Assembly: GCF_025766255.1 (NCBI RefSeq)
Contig: NW_026516713.1
Coordinates: forward strand, 186,001 to 250,000
DNA from: Zychaea mexicana
Lineage: Eukaryota > Mucoromycota > Mucoromycetes > Mucorales > Lichtheimiaceae
Direction of reading: 5' to 3'
Length of the DNA: 64,000 bases
The number at the start of each line of letters is the position of its first letter. Position 1 is the first letter of the stretch. Made by a program: the position numbers and the translations under genes. The notes under the pieces are model-generated. The model saw only the letters and a list, made by a program, of their open reading frames with translations. It made no database searches and was not told the DNA's origin. Below are positions 35,333-47,964 of the stretch, piece after piece.

Positions 35333-37289
35333 TTGAGATGATGATGATGCTGCTGCTGCTGCAGGTTCAGAAGGCGTCCCTGAACTACTGCTACTGCCAG
35401 CTGCATTTGCGTTCGCCTGGTTGCCCGCAACACGCGCCTCCGTCGGCATTTCATCGTCGGCGCTGCCATGGATCTAATATAAATTAATCAAAGACACGTT
35501 TCGTGTAATCAGTTTTTTCGCTGACTTTCAATATAAACCGGGGCGTCATTTCTACCTCAATCATGCGTTGCTTTTCCGGCAGCTCGTGCTCATTCAGAAA
35601 TGGTATATCACAATCGTCAAATGTCAGTGCATTTTTCCGAAGATCAATGCATGCCTGTCATCATAATTACCATCACCGACATTCATCGATATGTTAGTTC
35701 TACAATCTTCGCTCTAAAAGTAGGCTATCGTCATCCAAATGTACGCTAATTTGCCATTTGCTTACCCTATGTCTTCTCAACATGTCAAGACCAAACAGCA
35801 GTTCCGACCCTTTTCCTTCCACCACAATAAATGAACAGGCAATAAAGAAGTCCTTTGAAAGCTTCATTTGCGCACTGTGAATCCGTCCGAGAATGTTGGC
35901 CGTACCTACGCCCTTTGCAATACCATTGAATCGAGTATCCACCAACCGCATCATCCCACATGCTTCGGCCGTCTCGGGACTGACTTTAAAAGTTTCCCCA
36001 ATGATTAGATTTAGCATTGTTGGCATTTTAAATTGTGTGCAGTAACACTGATTAGTTGCTCTGCGTGAATACCAGAGTTACTTACTGACGGTACTTTGTG
36101 CACCAGAGTCCACCAACGCCACCAATTTGTGCCCATTGATTTCAACATTGATATACAACCGTGTGACCTTTTTTTAAGAACTTATCATCAGAACAACACC
36201 ACTCTGCTTCATCATCATCATCGTTTAAAGAGCTTACTCGGGCAAACGACTCAGGATTGTATTCCATTGCAGCCTCCAGGTTTGCCGCAATGTTCTCTTG
36301 CCGAATTGCATCCTCGATGCGTTTTTGCGCCTCTATATCGAATGGGTCGCTGTTGGCGGCGACCTATCAGTAAAAAAAATCACAAAGTTATAATCGTGTA
36401 TGAACTTAACGTCTCTTACTTTTTGTCACTAATAGTGACAAATTTACCATATCCATACGCTGCTGCTCAGCATGTCTCCGGTTCTGTTCTATATGCTGAA
36501 CCATGGATGAAAACCGAGCCGGATCATTCAGGGCAGCGCGTGCCAACTCTGGATTTGTCTAATTTTTTTAAGAAAATAAAAAGAAAATCGAGAATAGGGA
36601 AGAATGACATTTTGAGTCAAGACATAACTACTATAATAAGAACAATACCGCCCCTTCCTTCCTTCTCTCTTCTCACGGGCTTTTCATTCCTTACATTGGC
36701 AAGTTGTTGCAATAAACGAGGGTCACGTAAAACATGTTGCCTCATTAAGTCAAAATTGGGATTGCTACATTTTCGTTAAAGAAGAGTAGTATAAATCGTT
36801 CAAATAAATGGACCGGCAAAAAAAGTAGTGAAAGACTGCGCATTTACGCGTATAGGTAGTACTATATATGCATACCTTGACATTGCTTCTCCTGCTCCTG
36901 CTCCTTCTCCTGCTTCTGCTTCTGCAAATCCTCTTGTTGTCTTGCGTCGCAGCAAGATTAGATCATCTTGAGCAACACCGTATTCTTCTAGTAACTTTTT
37001 CGCTTGGTCCAAGTTTCGACCATTGTGGATGAGTTCTTGTTGTCGTGGTTCTAGACCCGACTTCAAAAAGAAAGAGGACAAACAACGGTGGAGGGATAAG
37101 CGAATCGAGTAAACTTTCTGTCAGTTTCTTCCACTTTCTCTTTGCTATATATACACGAGGAATGACAATAGAAACAGTGTTTTTCCTTACTTCAGTTTCG
37201 AGTAAGGCTTTTAAATCCTCAATAGCCATTTGGCTGTCGATTTCCAGATTATAAAGATCGTCGGTTTCAGTGGTGACTACAATTCGCAT
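34962..37289 (-). CDS. DDI1: Ddi1 ubiquitin-dependent aspartic protease (UBL-RVP-UBA)
   Basis: Eleven minus-strand exons: 37191-37289, 36876-37060, 36695-36764, 36448-36558, 36238-36363, 36086-36167, 35766-35983, 35556-35654, 35257-35473, 35104-35162 and 34962-35033. They give 445 residues. The order is a ubiquitin-like domain ([18 protein letters not shown] to about residue 75), a helical middle, a retroviral-protease-like domain with the catalytic [10 protein letters not shown] and ARGVGTA-like [19 protein letters not shown], then a poly-Gln/Ala linker and a C-terminal UBA domain ([23 protein letters not shown]...). Ddi1 shuttles ubiquitylated proteins to the proteasome and cleaves selected clients. 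The linker of about 70 residues rich in Gln, Ala and Ser is longer than usual. The start is ATG at 37289; an in-frame GTG upstream is not used. Confidence 0.95.
35268..35368. repeat. Gln/Ala-codon repeat block inside DDI1
   Basis: CAG/CAA and GCA repeats on the minus strand within DDI1 exon 9. They encode the Gln run and the following Ala run between the protease and UBA domains, and are the likely site of length variation between strains. Confidence 0.8.
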
Positions 37290-37924
37290 GGTATACACGT
37301 TGAAAGAAAAAGAACGAGAAAGAGGGGGTTTCGGCTCAGCGTAAAGCCCGCTGCTTAACGCCGATGCCCATTAGAAAATCCCGCTTGCGACACTTGAGCA
37401 GATCGAGATAGTTAGGGGTAGAGGAGAACGGACAACGCAGTTACTTTTGGAACGATTGCTATGTTCTATAAATGAAAAGACTGTGTTATATGCTCAGCAG
37501 ATAGAGCACGTCCTGTTGGATCGAATATCTTGATTGAATGGTTAAGATATAGTATTTCTAGCGAAGATACAACATTTAATATAAAATGCCCATGCTGTAA
37601 ACTTTGAATTTCAATAGTAGAAGATGTCAGAATGTCACACGTTACTAGGTAAGCACAAGCATATCGGATGCACAGCTGTATGAATTAAAACATAGTATCT
37701 TGGAATTTTCTTGAAAATGCATCCTCAGCCAAACGCACCACTCATCTGTAATCGCAAGCACAGCAGCCTGCAAAGCAATCATATTGTGGTGACTGTCTTC
37801 TTCGTTTGGATGAGTACAAAAGTGTGGAAATGCTAAAATACTTAAGAATGGTGCACTCACATTAGTCAAGAATCTATTTAATGGCTTTACGTTTTTTTAG
37901 AGTCTGTAGTAGTAGCATATATGG

Positions 37925-38640
37925 TCAGTGATATTCGCCACAAGCAAACTCAAGCTTATCAGTACATATCAATCTGTCTTTTGAATTGGGTTCTTCGTCT
38001 GTGGCATCCATGTCGCTATCAACTGCAGCATTTATGATTCGCATGGCCACCTTACAATATCAGGCATCAAATATAGCTTGGCATCCAGGCTCTAGTAGTG
38101 TATTTACAAAATAGCTGAAATTGTGATAATATATATCTTTCCTTTCAACGTCAATTTTGGGATTTGAGACAATCTAGAGCACATAAGATAGAGAGCAACG
38201 GTTATTTCATACGGTGCCGTTGCACACAAGCGACAGGCATATCTAGCAGGGCAGTTTTGTACCTAAACTTATATTCACAAATCTATTACATATCAAGCCA
38301 GGAATCATAATATCATTACCATTCTTTAGTACTATATAGGAAAGAAATTGACCTAGAAAACTGGGAGAAGTCAACAATGGGCATGGAGCGAATTACTATT
38401 TCGACGCCTTCTCTTTGATAATGTACAAGAGCACACTCACTATATTGCATGATAAATTTAGGTAATAAGATGCAAACAAAGAGTAAGTAACTCTATTTAA
38501 TGTTTATACATACTCGAGACTTCGACGCTCTAGTGAGTAGCCTAATTCGTTCTCAAAAACTTTGACACGGACGTCACCACATTTCTGGGTGTCTTCTGGG
38601 GTAATGGCTTGCCGGATGCAGACATTGATGTAGTTAGATA
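37925..38640 (-). pseudogene. Possible eroded GNAT N-acetyltransferase
   Basis: Three coding-looking fragments in order on the minus strand. The first, near 38515-38640, begins VCIRQAITPEDTQKCGDVRV and continues KVFENELGYSLE, which resembles the N terminus of GNAT acetyltransferases. The second, near 38350-38440, reads ALVHYQREGVEIVIRSMPI. The third, 38060-38173, reads ERKDIYYHNFSYFVNTLLEPG, recalling the C-terminal FYxxxGF...EAGC part of GNATs. The acetyl-CoA-binding central motif is not visible, splice phases do not join the pieces, and the third fragment ends in a stop. A fourth open piece (37925-38053) follows. This may be a pseudogene, or a live gene whose exons I failed to join. Confidence 0.35.
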
Positions 38641-39549
38641 TAGTAGTAACGCCAGCGATCTTGCAAAGGTAAAAAAGGGAGTAAATTGAATGGTTTATAC
38701 TGCGAATGTAGAAGATAAAAGCAAGCATATGATATGGTGCAGCCGATTTTAAATGGCCTTTCCAGCTTAAAGTTCCCAAAATCCCCCAACTTCGGATGCT
38801 ATCTGCTCCTCGAGAATTATGTACTTTTAAAAAGAATCTAAACCACAACTTTTAAAGTACATATGTCACTCTATAAGCCTTGTGGATTAGTTTCTTAATT
38901 CTATATGTTCCCGTTGGCTAAAAATTTTCACCACATCATCATTTTTGAATCAACATCACACCTCCTTTAACAGCTTGAGTAGTGCAACTGCGACTCAACA
39001 CCCTCCCCCTCTTGTAATTTTACGTCGTACTAATTCCTTTTTTCACCAAAGAAAAAAAAGTTAGTAAATCAGCATATAGAGGGCTGCGGTATCAAATATG
39101 GCCACTTCTCCGTACATGTGTTGCCCTATCATCGCTGTATTTAGCAGGAAAAGGTGGAAATAAAGAACTCATTATTAGAAATTGCTTTATTTCGCTTCTG
39201 CGTTGATCTGGATCAGTAATGACCAATACGAACTATCATAGCTGTAAGCTATATACAGGAACAGTTGGGCGTAATAGCCTTGGTGAGATACTAAATGCTT
39301 GATTAGCAGCACTCATAGAGAAAGAAGTCGAGCATCTAGGAACCTGCTGAAGCCTTAAAAAAAGGGGAAAAAAGAGAATATCATATCATAGCAACAAACG
39401 TGTCTGCAAGTGGATAAACAAAAAAAAAAGTGCTGAAAACAATTTTGTGGTATGAAACCATGATTACGTTAAGTTCCTTTATCGTGCAAGAAAGCAAACA
39501 TAATTATGTATGAACAGACTCAGTAAGAGATATTTGGTAAATTCTAAAT

Positions 39550-39555
39550 TTTATT
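39550..39555 (-). terminator. AATAAA just after the VPS53 stop
   Basis: AATAAA on the minus strand begins two bases past the VPS53 stop. It is unusually close to the stop for a poly(A) signal, so it may be chance. Confidence 0.3.
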
Positions 39556-39557
39556 CA

Positions 39558-42500
39558 TCAAGTACGTCGATTTTGCTGTTCCCGGCGCTCCTGCAAATCT
39601 TTTCTGAAAGCCATGCCTGTCATGACCAACTTTCTAAAGTTCTCATTGAGTCGGCCAGTGGCTCTGTTACCACCACCGGCACTAAGTGGTGTTCCGTCCG
39701 TTGTAGGTGATGCAGACGACATGGTCGGTGATCCTTGGATATTGCGGGCAAAGGGAGGAAGGGCGTTGGGGTTAAAGTTTGAAGCAGATGTGGCAATGGT
39801 GGATAAGGATGTGGTGATGGCGCTCGGCAGATTTGATGCTGGAGGTGCAGCTCCGGATATCTCAGCTGCTGGCAATATGTTTGAATTCTCTGCAAGTTCG
39901 CTGCTGGGCTGCTGTGTTATGCGACGTTGGAATGCATCCAGTAATGGTCCTTGATCTGGTTTCTTTACACCCTGTGTTTGTTTTCCATCAGATTAGGTTA
40001 TCCTTAATTTTTTTTTATTAACGTGATAGTTACCTTGAGTTCAAGCACACGTGAAAAGTTGGTCATGCTGCTGTCGCCGATAAGGAATAAGTAGTTTTCG
40101 ACGTAGCCTTCAATAGGGTCCGTGGGTGTCATTACTGTCTTTAATATGGTCTCCGCTTTTGATATGCCTTTGCTTACGAATTTTCCATATCTACATTGAA
40201 GCATATGTAAGTATTCATTTACACTTCCATCATGAGAAATTATATTGGTGACTACTTACAAAGTAGGAACAGTAACCGCTCCTTCGGCTCCCATCAAGGG
40301 TATATCTAACAGAAGTGTTTTTAAGGCGTGGGTATCCAGCAGCATCTAAACATAAAAAAAATAAGTTAGCCGACGTTCACTGTTGGTGCCTAACAACTGG
40401 TACCTTTAATAGAAGCAAAAACTGTACCTGTTCTGCACCGATTTCGGAAATGTGCTTGCACCTGAAAATGCTTAATAAATAACTTGATAAGAAGGATCTA
40501 GTTGAAAAGAACTGTTAGTAACATGAGCGTCACATTCATTATAAGTAAAAAAGCACATACTCAACAAAGCGATCACTAAATGTTCGAAAATATCGCTTAT
40601 TCGCAACAGTTCGACCAACAACTGTGGCATAGCGTTTTACAACGTCTTGCAACTGACTGACATATTCGGATTGATCACCAACAGTGTCCAAAACACTCCA
40701 AGGTAATCGTATCATTTGCTGTAGATATGGTTCGCAGCAGTATCCAATGCTCCTTACGGCTGCGTCGATACACATTGACACGGCACTTGTTTGATCAAAA
40801 CAATATCGGTTAGTTATATACCGCAGACAAAACATATTCAGTCCAACTCAAGAACCTCTTTACCTCATAAATGCTTCTTTGACGCTTTCCAGACTAACTT
40901 TTTCTCTGAACTCCTCATCGACCTTTTCTTTCAGCTTCTCTTCTAACTTTTAGTTTAATATATGAGTATGTTAATCCAAAGAATACATTTGACGATTTCT
41001 GGACCGTTCTCTTTCCATAAACTAGAAATATACCTGTGAGGTTGTCATGCAGCAGTAATCTGCAGTGTTTAAGGCCAGCGTTATGAACCGTAGATTTTCT
41101 GTCGATAAATCACTTTTCTCGTTCCTATTGGGGTAAAGGTTAGACACCGTTGAAAAAGCAACGTAAAGGACTCGTTTATAGGAAACTTACTTAGAAACAC
41201 CACCGAGCAGCACAACGTTACAATAGGCATGTAAATGTTTGGTGAATAGCTGACACAAATCATAAAATGGCTTTCCAGTAGAAAATTTGGCGCACTGCAC
41301 CAGCGTTTCTCTGTAAAAGTAGAATAGATCCGTGCTTGATGGAAGTACCACCATACTGCCATCGTCGTCCGCATTCATATCCGAAGCAAAATACGAGTTG
41401 ATCATATTTGTTAGGGTTCTATGTATTGTTACATGAAAGTAAGTAACAAGTCGAACTATAACGTTTCTCAAGTACGATGATAGCAATATTAGAGATACAT
41501 ACCGGTCTTCGGCATCAATGTATACCCACAGGTAGGGCTGGAAGCTGGATGATATGGATTTCGTGAAATTAAATTGTCTGTCACCTCCGATCCTGATCTA
41601 ATCATTCACTTTTTTTTAGTATGCACCGTGTCATTCTAACAAAAGAACCAGTATTCGGGAAACAACTGTACCAATTTCTCATATCGCTTTGTCAGCTGTG
41701 CTTCAAACTCAATGGTGAGTTGCAACGCGTGCAACAGTTCTTTGACATCTGGCTGTGGTGAAGCAGCCAAGACCTGTTCCATGTCTGATCTATATGCATA
41801 TATCTCAAATCAGCTGCACAGCTCTTTTGCTTACGAATCTTCAGCACCAGTTACAATTCCTCAATACAAAAAACAAATCTAGAACTTTCGTTACCTTGTA
41901 TAATTACAAAATTGTTCGCATACTCGAGCAGTGACGCACCATTGAGGAGGGAAAATGTCGGCATGCTTCTCATCAAGCGTTTTCAAAAGACGCTTAAGCC
42001 ATGCATAACGTCGTGAAATGTTATCCAACTGAGACACCTCTTCAGCACTTTTAAATATCTGTCGATAATCCGAAAGCTGCAAATCGACATACCGCTTGAT
42101 GATTTTCTCCCTAAACAAGTCAATAAAAAATGCGTATAAAGGATGCAAAATTGGTGAATAAACTCACTTGGTCTTATCTCCAAGAGCAGTAGCAACAAGA
42201 CATGCGTCGTGCAACAGCCATGTTTGCCCAGTCAAAGTCCCGTCTTTTTGGAATCTGTTGCCAGCCATGAGCCGAGAAAAAATGTGCATGAACAAGGCTA
42301 AGTTAATATACACAAGGTCTCCTGTTTCTTCCATATATCATCCTGTAAAGAATATTACTCTTACCCATTCTCAAACTCGCGTAGCACACAGCTGTCAAGG
42401 TCTTTTTGTAGCTGGGTAATGCGATCAGATAGCTCCGCTATCTGCTGTACGCCTTTATATGACTTGAAGTGTTGCATCAATTGGATGACAGCCTTGTGAA

Positions 42501-43351
42501 GACCAAGAGATCGAACAATCAGCACCACAGAATTCTCAAAGTATTTCTTGTATAACTATCCTCCATAATATTACCTCGAGCAATTGTGCGCTTTCTTTAA
42601 ACTGCTTGTTGCGAGACATGGTTTCCAATTGATCCACGGCCGTCACTTTTCGATGGACAGGACATACGTTAGAATCATTGTAGCTCTTAATCCTCCAACC
42701 GCTCAACCCTATCCATACCCAACATTTGAAGACGTTTCAAAACAGTGACCGAGTGCGTCAAATGGCGTTTTGCATAATCCAGAGATTTGACGTCCTGCGT
42801 GATTTCCTGCACCATGGATTCAGACTGAGCTGCTTTAAGCTTGATATCTTGAATCTTTTGAAACAGTTCCTATTTGGCACGGCAACAAAACCGATACATG
42901 TAAGGCCCCTTTCTCTCTTGCGCTTTTCCTTTAATGGCTTATATACTGTGTGGTTTCCAAAAGGTACCTGTATAGCTTGTTTTGCGTTATCTAGTTCCTG
43001 AGCTCCTCCATTCGATTCCGACTGAGATCCTGTCAAGCGTTCCGCTTCCACGCTCAACTCATCCGCTTTGGCTTGAAGTTTGTTTATTACTGTGTCCACC
43101 GATGAAAGACTTTGTTCTGTTGTTATTGTGAATGCACGTTAGACCAGTACTTAATTCGACAATAAGTATCCGGGAATCGGGAGCATCATTAAAAAAAGGA
43201 AGGAGCAAGGCTTGCCATTAGGAAATAAGCGATTGATGTACTCGGTTGGGTCAAGATCGGGCGAGTCGAGGGGACTTTTCACCTTGAGGATGCGAAGAAC
43301 ATGACGTTCTAGGTCGGGTGATACTGAAGCTCGTTGCTGTATATTGGGCAT
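39558..43351 (-). CDS. VPS53: Vps53, subunit of the GARP/EARP tethering complex
   Basis: Seventeen minus-strand exons: 43216-43351, 42968-43116, 42719-42869, 42575-42645, 42365-42492, 42168-42254, 41895-42110, 41672-41789, 41503-41597, 41191-41418, 41034-41124, 40864-40946, 40561-40785, 40428-40461, 40260-40345, 40034-40190 and 39558-39971. All phases agree and give 822 residues, a normal length for the family. Vps53 helps tether endosome-derived vesicles at the trans-Golgi network. Family landmarks are [16 protein letters not shown] with [15 protein letters not shown] near the N terminus, a coiled coil to about residue 200, then [19 protein letters not shown] helices, [33 protein letters not shown], and [24 protein letters not shown]. 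The last 110 residues are Ala/Ser/Pro-rich. Intron 1 has a GC donor: LFPN is followed by G|GCAAGC and the frame resumes at EQSLSS. Confidence 0.94.
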
Positions 43352-43732
43352 GCTGTAAAACCGACAGTCTTACAATAGGAAGGGAATGTTGCTGCTGTTC
43401 TTATTAGAGTTGGTCGGTGGGTATATGGTATAACAAGATACAACCAAGCTTCACGTCGCGGTTGAACTGGGCGAATTACCCTTTCTGGAACAAAAGTAGA
43501 ACTTTAAAAGGTCAGCGATTCTAATTTTTGCAGGAAAGTGATAAACTCGCTCCAATGAATGCAATAATTTGGATGTATCGCTATTCACTGCTGTGGTTAT
43601 TGGAAGCAGCATCCTTTTTAGCAAGGGTAGGAAGAAAGATTTTCTAATTAGCGCCTCTAGTATACAATCGACGAAGCGATAAGGATATTTACAGGATTAT
43701 ACACAGTTTACTTGAGGAATGACTTTATTAGT
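43352..43732. other. Spacer between VPS53 start and SRV2 end
   Basis: 381 bases between tandem minus-strand genes. It holds the VPS53 promoter and SRV2 3' end. Nothing else recognised. Confidence 0.5.
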
Positions 43733-45667
43733 TTAACCTGCATGCTCAACACAAACGGTGACTAGCTTGCCATCAGGGCCGATGGTAGTCTTCAACTGCT
43801 CAGGAATAGGAACTTCCTTGAAGTCGGTCTCGTCACCCTCAACCTCCTCTGGCACTAATACATTAACAGAAGTGGACTTGGCAGACAAGATTTCCACATT
43901 CAGACACTCCTTCGACAAATAAATTGAGCCGCTATCACACTTGTCGACAGCAATCGTGGGGGTAACATGGAAGATTTGAAGACCAAAGGAGCGGCAGTTA
44001 ACCAAATCGACCGTGGATACGGTAGAGTCTAATGCGATACCGCACTTGACACACGAGTCTATCGACATAATATCCGCTTAGTTTATCCTGCAACCTCTTG
44101 CCACAACATGTGTAAAACCACTTCTTACCCATGGTGATGGCATTCACCTTGCCCTTGATACGGATAGTCGAGTTCTTGCATCCAAAGATATACACGGCTT
44201 GGTTGATGGCCGTTTCCTCAATAACAATTTCGTTGTTGTTCTCGTGGTATTCAATGACCCATTTGTTCGCCTCAAGCGTGGTCTTGGCAGGTTTCTTGAG
44301 AACGTATTTGTTTGGTTTGGATGGCGTCGGTGGAGCTTGTTTCTTGGGGCTAGTTACGGTGTTACCTGCACGCAAGGCAGGGTTTTTGTGGGTCATTTGG
44401 CTCTTATCGACCTTGCGCAGACCAGCTGTGACGCTTTCGCCCTTATTGATTTCAGCAAACACGGCTGCTGCACCGGTCTTTGCGTCGTCAGCGGGTTCGT
44501 TGTCAAAGGTCATGGGTGGTGGTGGTGGGGGAGGTGGCGGTGGAGCACCGCCTGCTGGAGGAGGAGGTGGGGGAGCTGCTGCTGCGGGTGCAGGTGCAGC
44601 ACTACCAGAGCTGGCTGGTGCGCTACTGCCTGGTGCCTTTCCAATGAATGCTTCTGCCGATTCGCCCTGAGCATTCCATGTCAGGCCAGTGGGGAAGTTC
44701 TCCTTGACATAAACGCTGAGTGCATCCATCATTTCGATAAACGATCGAGACCAATCAAGGTGAGATTTGTCCCTATAGTAACAACGTCAAATGCCAGCCA
44801 TGATGCATGAGGTCGAATCATGTGCATAACTGCAATATAGATCCTCTTACTTACTTGTCCTTCCATTCCTTTACAACACGGTTTGCATAAAACTGGGCAG
44901 CATCCTTCATATCACGAATAAAGGGGACTGGGGTTGGTTCCTAGAAGAAAAGAAAGAAAAGAAGACGAGAGTTAATATCTCACATTTGAACTTGATCTTT
45001 CTTGTTCATACACGCTCTCTACAATTTTCTCTTTCTCTTCACCTGCCACCATAGATATACACAACTTACACAAGTGAACCATCCTAGTGCAGGAACACCT
45101 TCGGCGACAACACTCAAATGATTAAAAAGAGCAGCACCCCGGTTCTTTTCCTTAATTTCGACGACACCCGAAAGAGCTTTCTGGATTGGCTCGATGAGTT
45201 TCATGAACACGCTCGACGACATATCGGGTTTCTTTGCCAGCGAGGCAATGTGAATTATAGTTTTCTCGGCTTCTATGGCTTCAGCCACGAGCGCAGCCTA
45301 GTGAATGAGGTGTCACGGTAAGAAACAAAGAAAGCTGTTCATGTGGGAGGGAAGAAGGAGCCATCACTTGAATGACTCTGGAAACTGCACACTGTGTACA
45401 TACCTGAGCTGCAACAGGGTCACCAAGGGCCTTGGAGGCTTCGAGAAACTTGTTAAGCAGAGGACCTATGGCTTCGTCGTGCTTTTGTACAGACGCAGGA
45501 ATTGACTTTTCACCGGCTGCTGCTTGCGCTGAGGGAGCTGGAGGAGCTGATGAGGAGGAAGCAGCAACGGCGGATGCAGAAGATGCTGATTGGGCCAAGT
45601 CCTCCAAACGAGTGGTGGCTACCTCAAGTCGTTTGATGAGATTGGCAAGGGAATGGAATTCTGACAT
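43733..45667 (-). CDS. SRV2: Cyclase-associated protein (CAP/Srv2), actin regulator
   Basis: Five minus-strand exons: 45404-45667, 45070-45297, 44855-44940, 44129-44772 and 43733-44058. They give 515 residues. CAP recycles cofilin-bound ADP-actin and, in yeast, binds adenylyl cyclase. The N-terminal RLE motif (LIKRLEVATTRLEDLA) is the cyclase-binding coiled coil. The helical folded domain follows (ALGWFTCEPTPVPFIRDM, AAQFYANRVVKEWKDK). Next are a Pro-rich segment with two poly-Pro runs and a WH2-like region (KGESVTAGLRKVDKSQM). The C-terminal beta-helix CARP domain contains WVIEYHENNNEIVIEETAINQAVYIFGC in two adjoining parts, and the protein ends EQLKTTIGPDGKLVT with the C-terminal dimerisation strand. 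Cytosolic and cortical. Standard in every respect. Confidence 0.96.
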
Positions 45668-47437
45668 GATGGTTGGAAAACCCAAAGTTATTAGGAAGGA
45701 AAAGAAGAGAAAAAGCCTGGACACGCGCTTGCACTGTATTGTACACCACTTCTTTGTTCCGACTACATGTAACACAGAAAATTGATGGCTCGTTTTGCTG
45801 CTAAAAATGTAGATTACATGACGCCCCGATTATTAGACCCTCTTTTCACTTGTCGACCAAGTTTTCTCGAGTAAGTGCTCCATCTGTTGTATCAGGCTAA
45901 TCTCTAATGCTTCACTATGCGAGAATGTTCTATGTTATTTTCATTTTTTTATGTCATGGTTTCTACAACGCACGCGTTTGGGTTCCCCCTTGGCATCGAC
46001 TTGTGTACAGTATGCTGCGAAAACCATGCGAGCTTTTGTCTATCTCTAGCTGCGAATGCTGCTTCTGTCTTGCCACTTTCTAGAAACAGCTGTGATCGTA
46101 GCTATTGTGAAATATATTCGAGACTAAAACCACATAGCAACAGAATGTTGTCAAGCACCATCATTAGTAGTGAGAAGACACCAGTCCGTCCACATACACA
46201 TAGCAAAGCGTCAAGCGAGACGTTTACACCCGATCATATACGTGTAAATCTGTTATGGGTCATACTATATTCGGATCGGTTCTGTCCAGCTAGCAAAAGT
46301 CAACGAAGGAAATAAAAACAGAATGCTTTTTTTGGCTTTTCTTCTTCAGGAGAGAGAGCTTGGGTTAGGAGCGTCGATGACCAAGAACAAACTAAGGGAA
46401 CAACCTGTACTTCCATTTTTTAAGGGAGCACTTGTATCATGGTGTATGTATGTGTGTAGGATGATAAAATGTGCATCATTTTGCGTTTTAGCTAGTAGGC
46501 ACTGCGTACTAGCGTGATTAATTTAATAAGAAAAGTATGGGCCTGAATCTGTAACTGTTGACAATGATAGGGAAACTCCAGGTGCATCAAAGAGCAGTAA
46601 TAGGACATGTCAATTATATGATGACAAGTAGAAAGGAATGTGTTGCCGATCTCCCGATCGTCCTTTTATATTCTTGTACATAGTACTGCGTGTTAGTAGT
46701 ACTAGTATTTACTGTATGGCTATGCGCAACCACGCCCTCGGGGTGTCTACGAGTTTCTTTTCACAGCGCAAAGTAAGCTATAGATAGACGTCGATGATGT
46801 GGGGCGTGCCAGTGGAACGAGTAATAGAGAATGGCATGCATGTGTCTTACAGGAGAAGGGTAAAAAAAGATGAGGGGCGTGTGTAGTATAATATGTAAAA
46901 TGATAGTATAGTCCACGGATCATTACTGATTTAGGATACCAACAGCCTGGACTAAAGCACAACGAGCACCCATATTCAAACATGAGGTCCCATAATTGGC
47001 ATACTGCCTCTCTATTGCGTTCTCCTATGTAGTTCGTATATTTGTTATTGTGTTGTAAACACATTTTGACACCAGATTACAAATGACGGAACGGAGATTC
47101 ATGATGTAAAGAGCAGCAAACAGTATTAGTTTATGAGTGAACACTCTTTTGATACTCCCACTCCTTATTTCATATTGCGAGGAGCTCCAAGGAGCCCTCC
47201 TCGTAAAGTGCTCTCCCTCACGCATGATTTACAAATATAAATGTCTACCACCCTCCATCCTTTTTTTTTCATTTAAAAGAGAGAAAACGACGAGGGAAAA
47301 AAAGACATCCGCACAGTTCTTTTTTCCTGCTTCTTTCCTTTTTCCTCAATAATAGCCTTTTCTTTGTTGCTCTAACTGGCTCACCACTTACTACTACTTG
47401 CATACACATACAATATACTTAATACACACTAGCAAAG
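45668..47437. promoter_or_regulatory. Divergent intergenic region between SRV2 and the small coiled-coil gene
   Basis: 1.77 kb. A frame of 132 codons at 45917-46315 (+) has no recognisable domain and AT-driven composition, so I do not call it a gene. The region must hold two promoters. T-runs at 47265-47340 sit in the probable leader of the gene at 47438. Confidence 0.5.
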
Positions 47438-47770
47438 ATGATGGCCGATCCAAGAATGGCGGGCAACAGCCCATACTACCACCGCAAGAATATGCCGTCT
47501 CCTACTTCGGCAACCATGGGCGCGCCTGGTCGAATGATGAACGATAATAGCAAAGGAATGTATCATCAATACGGCAGCGGTGCACCACCTGCAAGCCCCA
47601 GTGGAGAATCCTCAATGAGAGCCAAGTTATTGTCTCGCGAGCAAGAGTTGCGTGAAGAAGTTGCCCGTCTTCGACGAGAAGAACAAGAGTTACGAGAGCA
47701 GGATCAATGGATAAAGCAAAGCATTTTGGCCGTGCGGGAAAAGCTTCGAGCAGTGGATAGAAGGCTGTAA
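47438..47770 (+). CDS. Small coiled-coil protein of unknown function
   Basis: A single exon of 110 residues. Residues 1-58 are disordered, rich in Met, Pro, Gly and Ser. Residues 59-110 form a highly charged helix with heptad-like spacing (AKLLSREQELREEVARLRRE, then EEQELREQDQWIKQSILAVR), a clear coiled coil. No domain recognised. The composition (frequent GAG/CGA/CAA, no repeats) and the clean ATG after a pyrimidine/A-rich leader make it look coding. It may be an oligomerising adaptor; no function is claimed. Convergent with CCT6, 194 nt apart. Confidence 0.75.
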   Translation: MMADPRMAGNSPYYHRKNMPSPTSATMGAPGRMMNDNSKGMYHQYGSGAPPASPSGESSMRAKLLSREQELREEVARLRREEQELREQDQWIKQSILAVREKLRAVDRRL

Positions 47771-47964
47771 TTACAACATCTCATGTACACAATTTGGATA
47801 ACCCTTTTTTCCCTTTAATTATAAGAGTTTGCATTCAACTATATTTTTTTTTGAAAATGATGCCTATATATTTTTGTTCTTCTTCTGTTCGTATGAATGT
47901 CTGTTTGTTAATCGTATAAAAATCTTGCTACCCCAATTTCTCTTTTTATTTATTATTATCACAT

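Larger units (their letters stand above)
37290..39557. other. Intergenic region between DDI1 start and VPS53 end
   Basis: 2.27 kb, AT-rich. It contains the DDI1 promoter and, around 37925-38640, peptide fragments that may be the remains of an acetyltransferase gene (separate entry). The rest, especially 38850-39540, shows nothing coding. Confidence 0.5.

Noticed and set aside
37470..37545. tRNA-like stretch (GCTCAGCAGATAGAGC resembles a D arm)
   Set aside because: No matching acceptor stem, and the expected T-loop GTTCGAATC is degenerate; it does not fold as a tRNA by eye.
45917..46315. 132-codon frame on the + strand
   Set aside because: No recognisable domain, AT-driven composition, and it lies in the divergent promoter region of SRV2.
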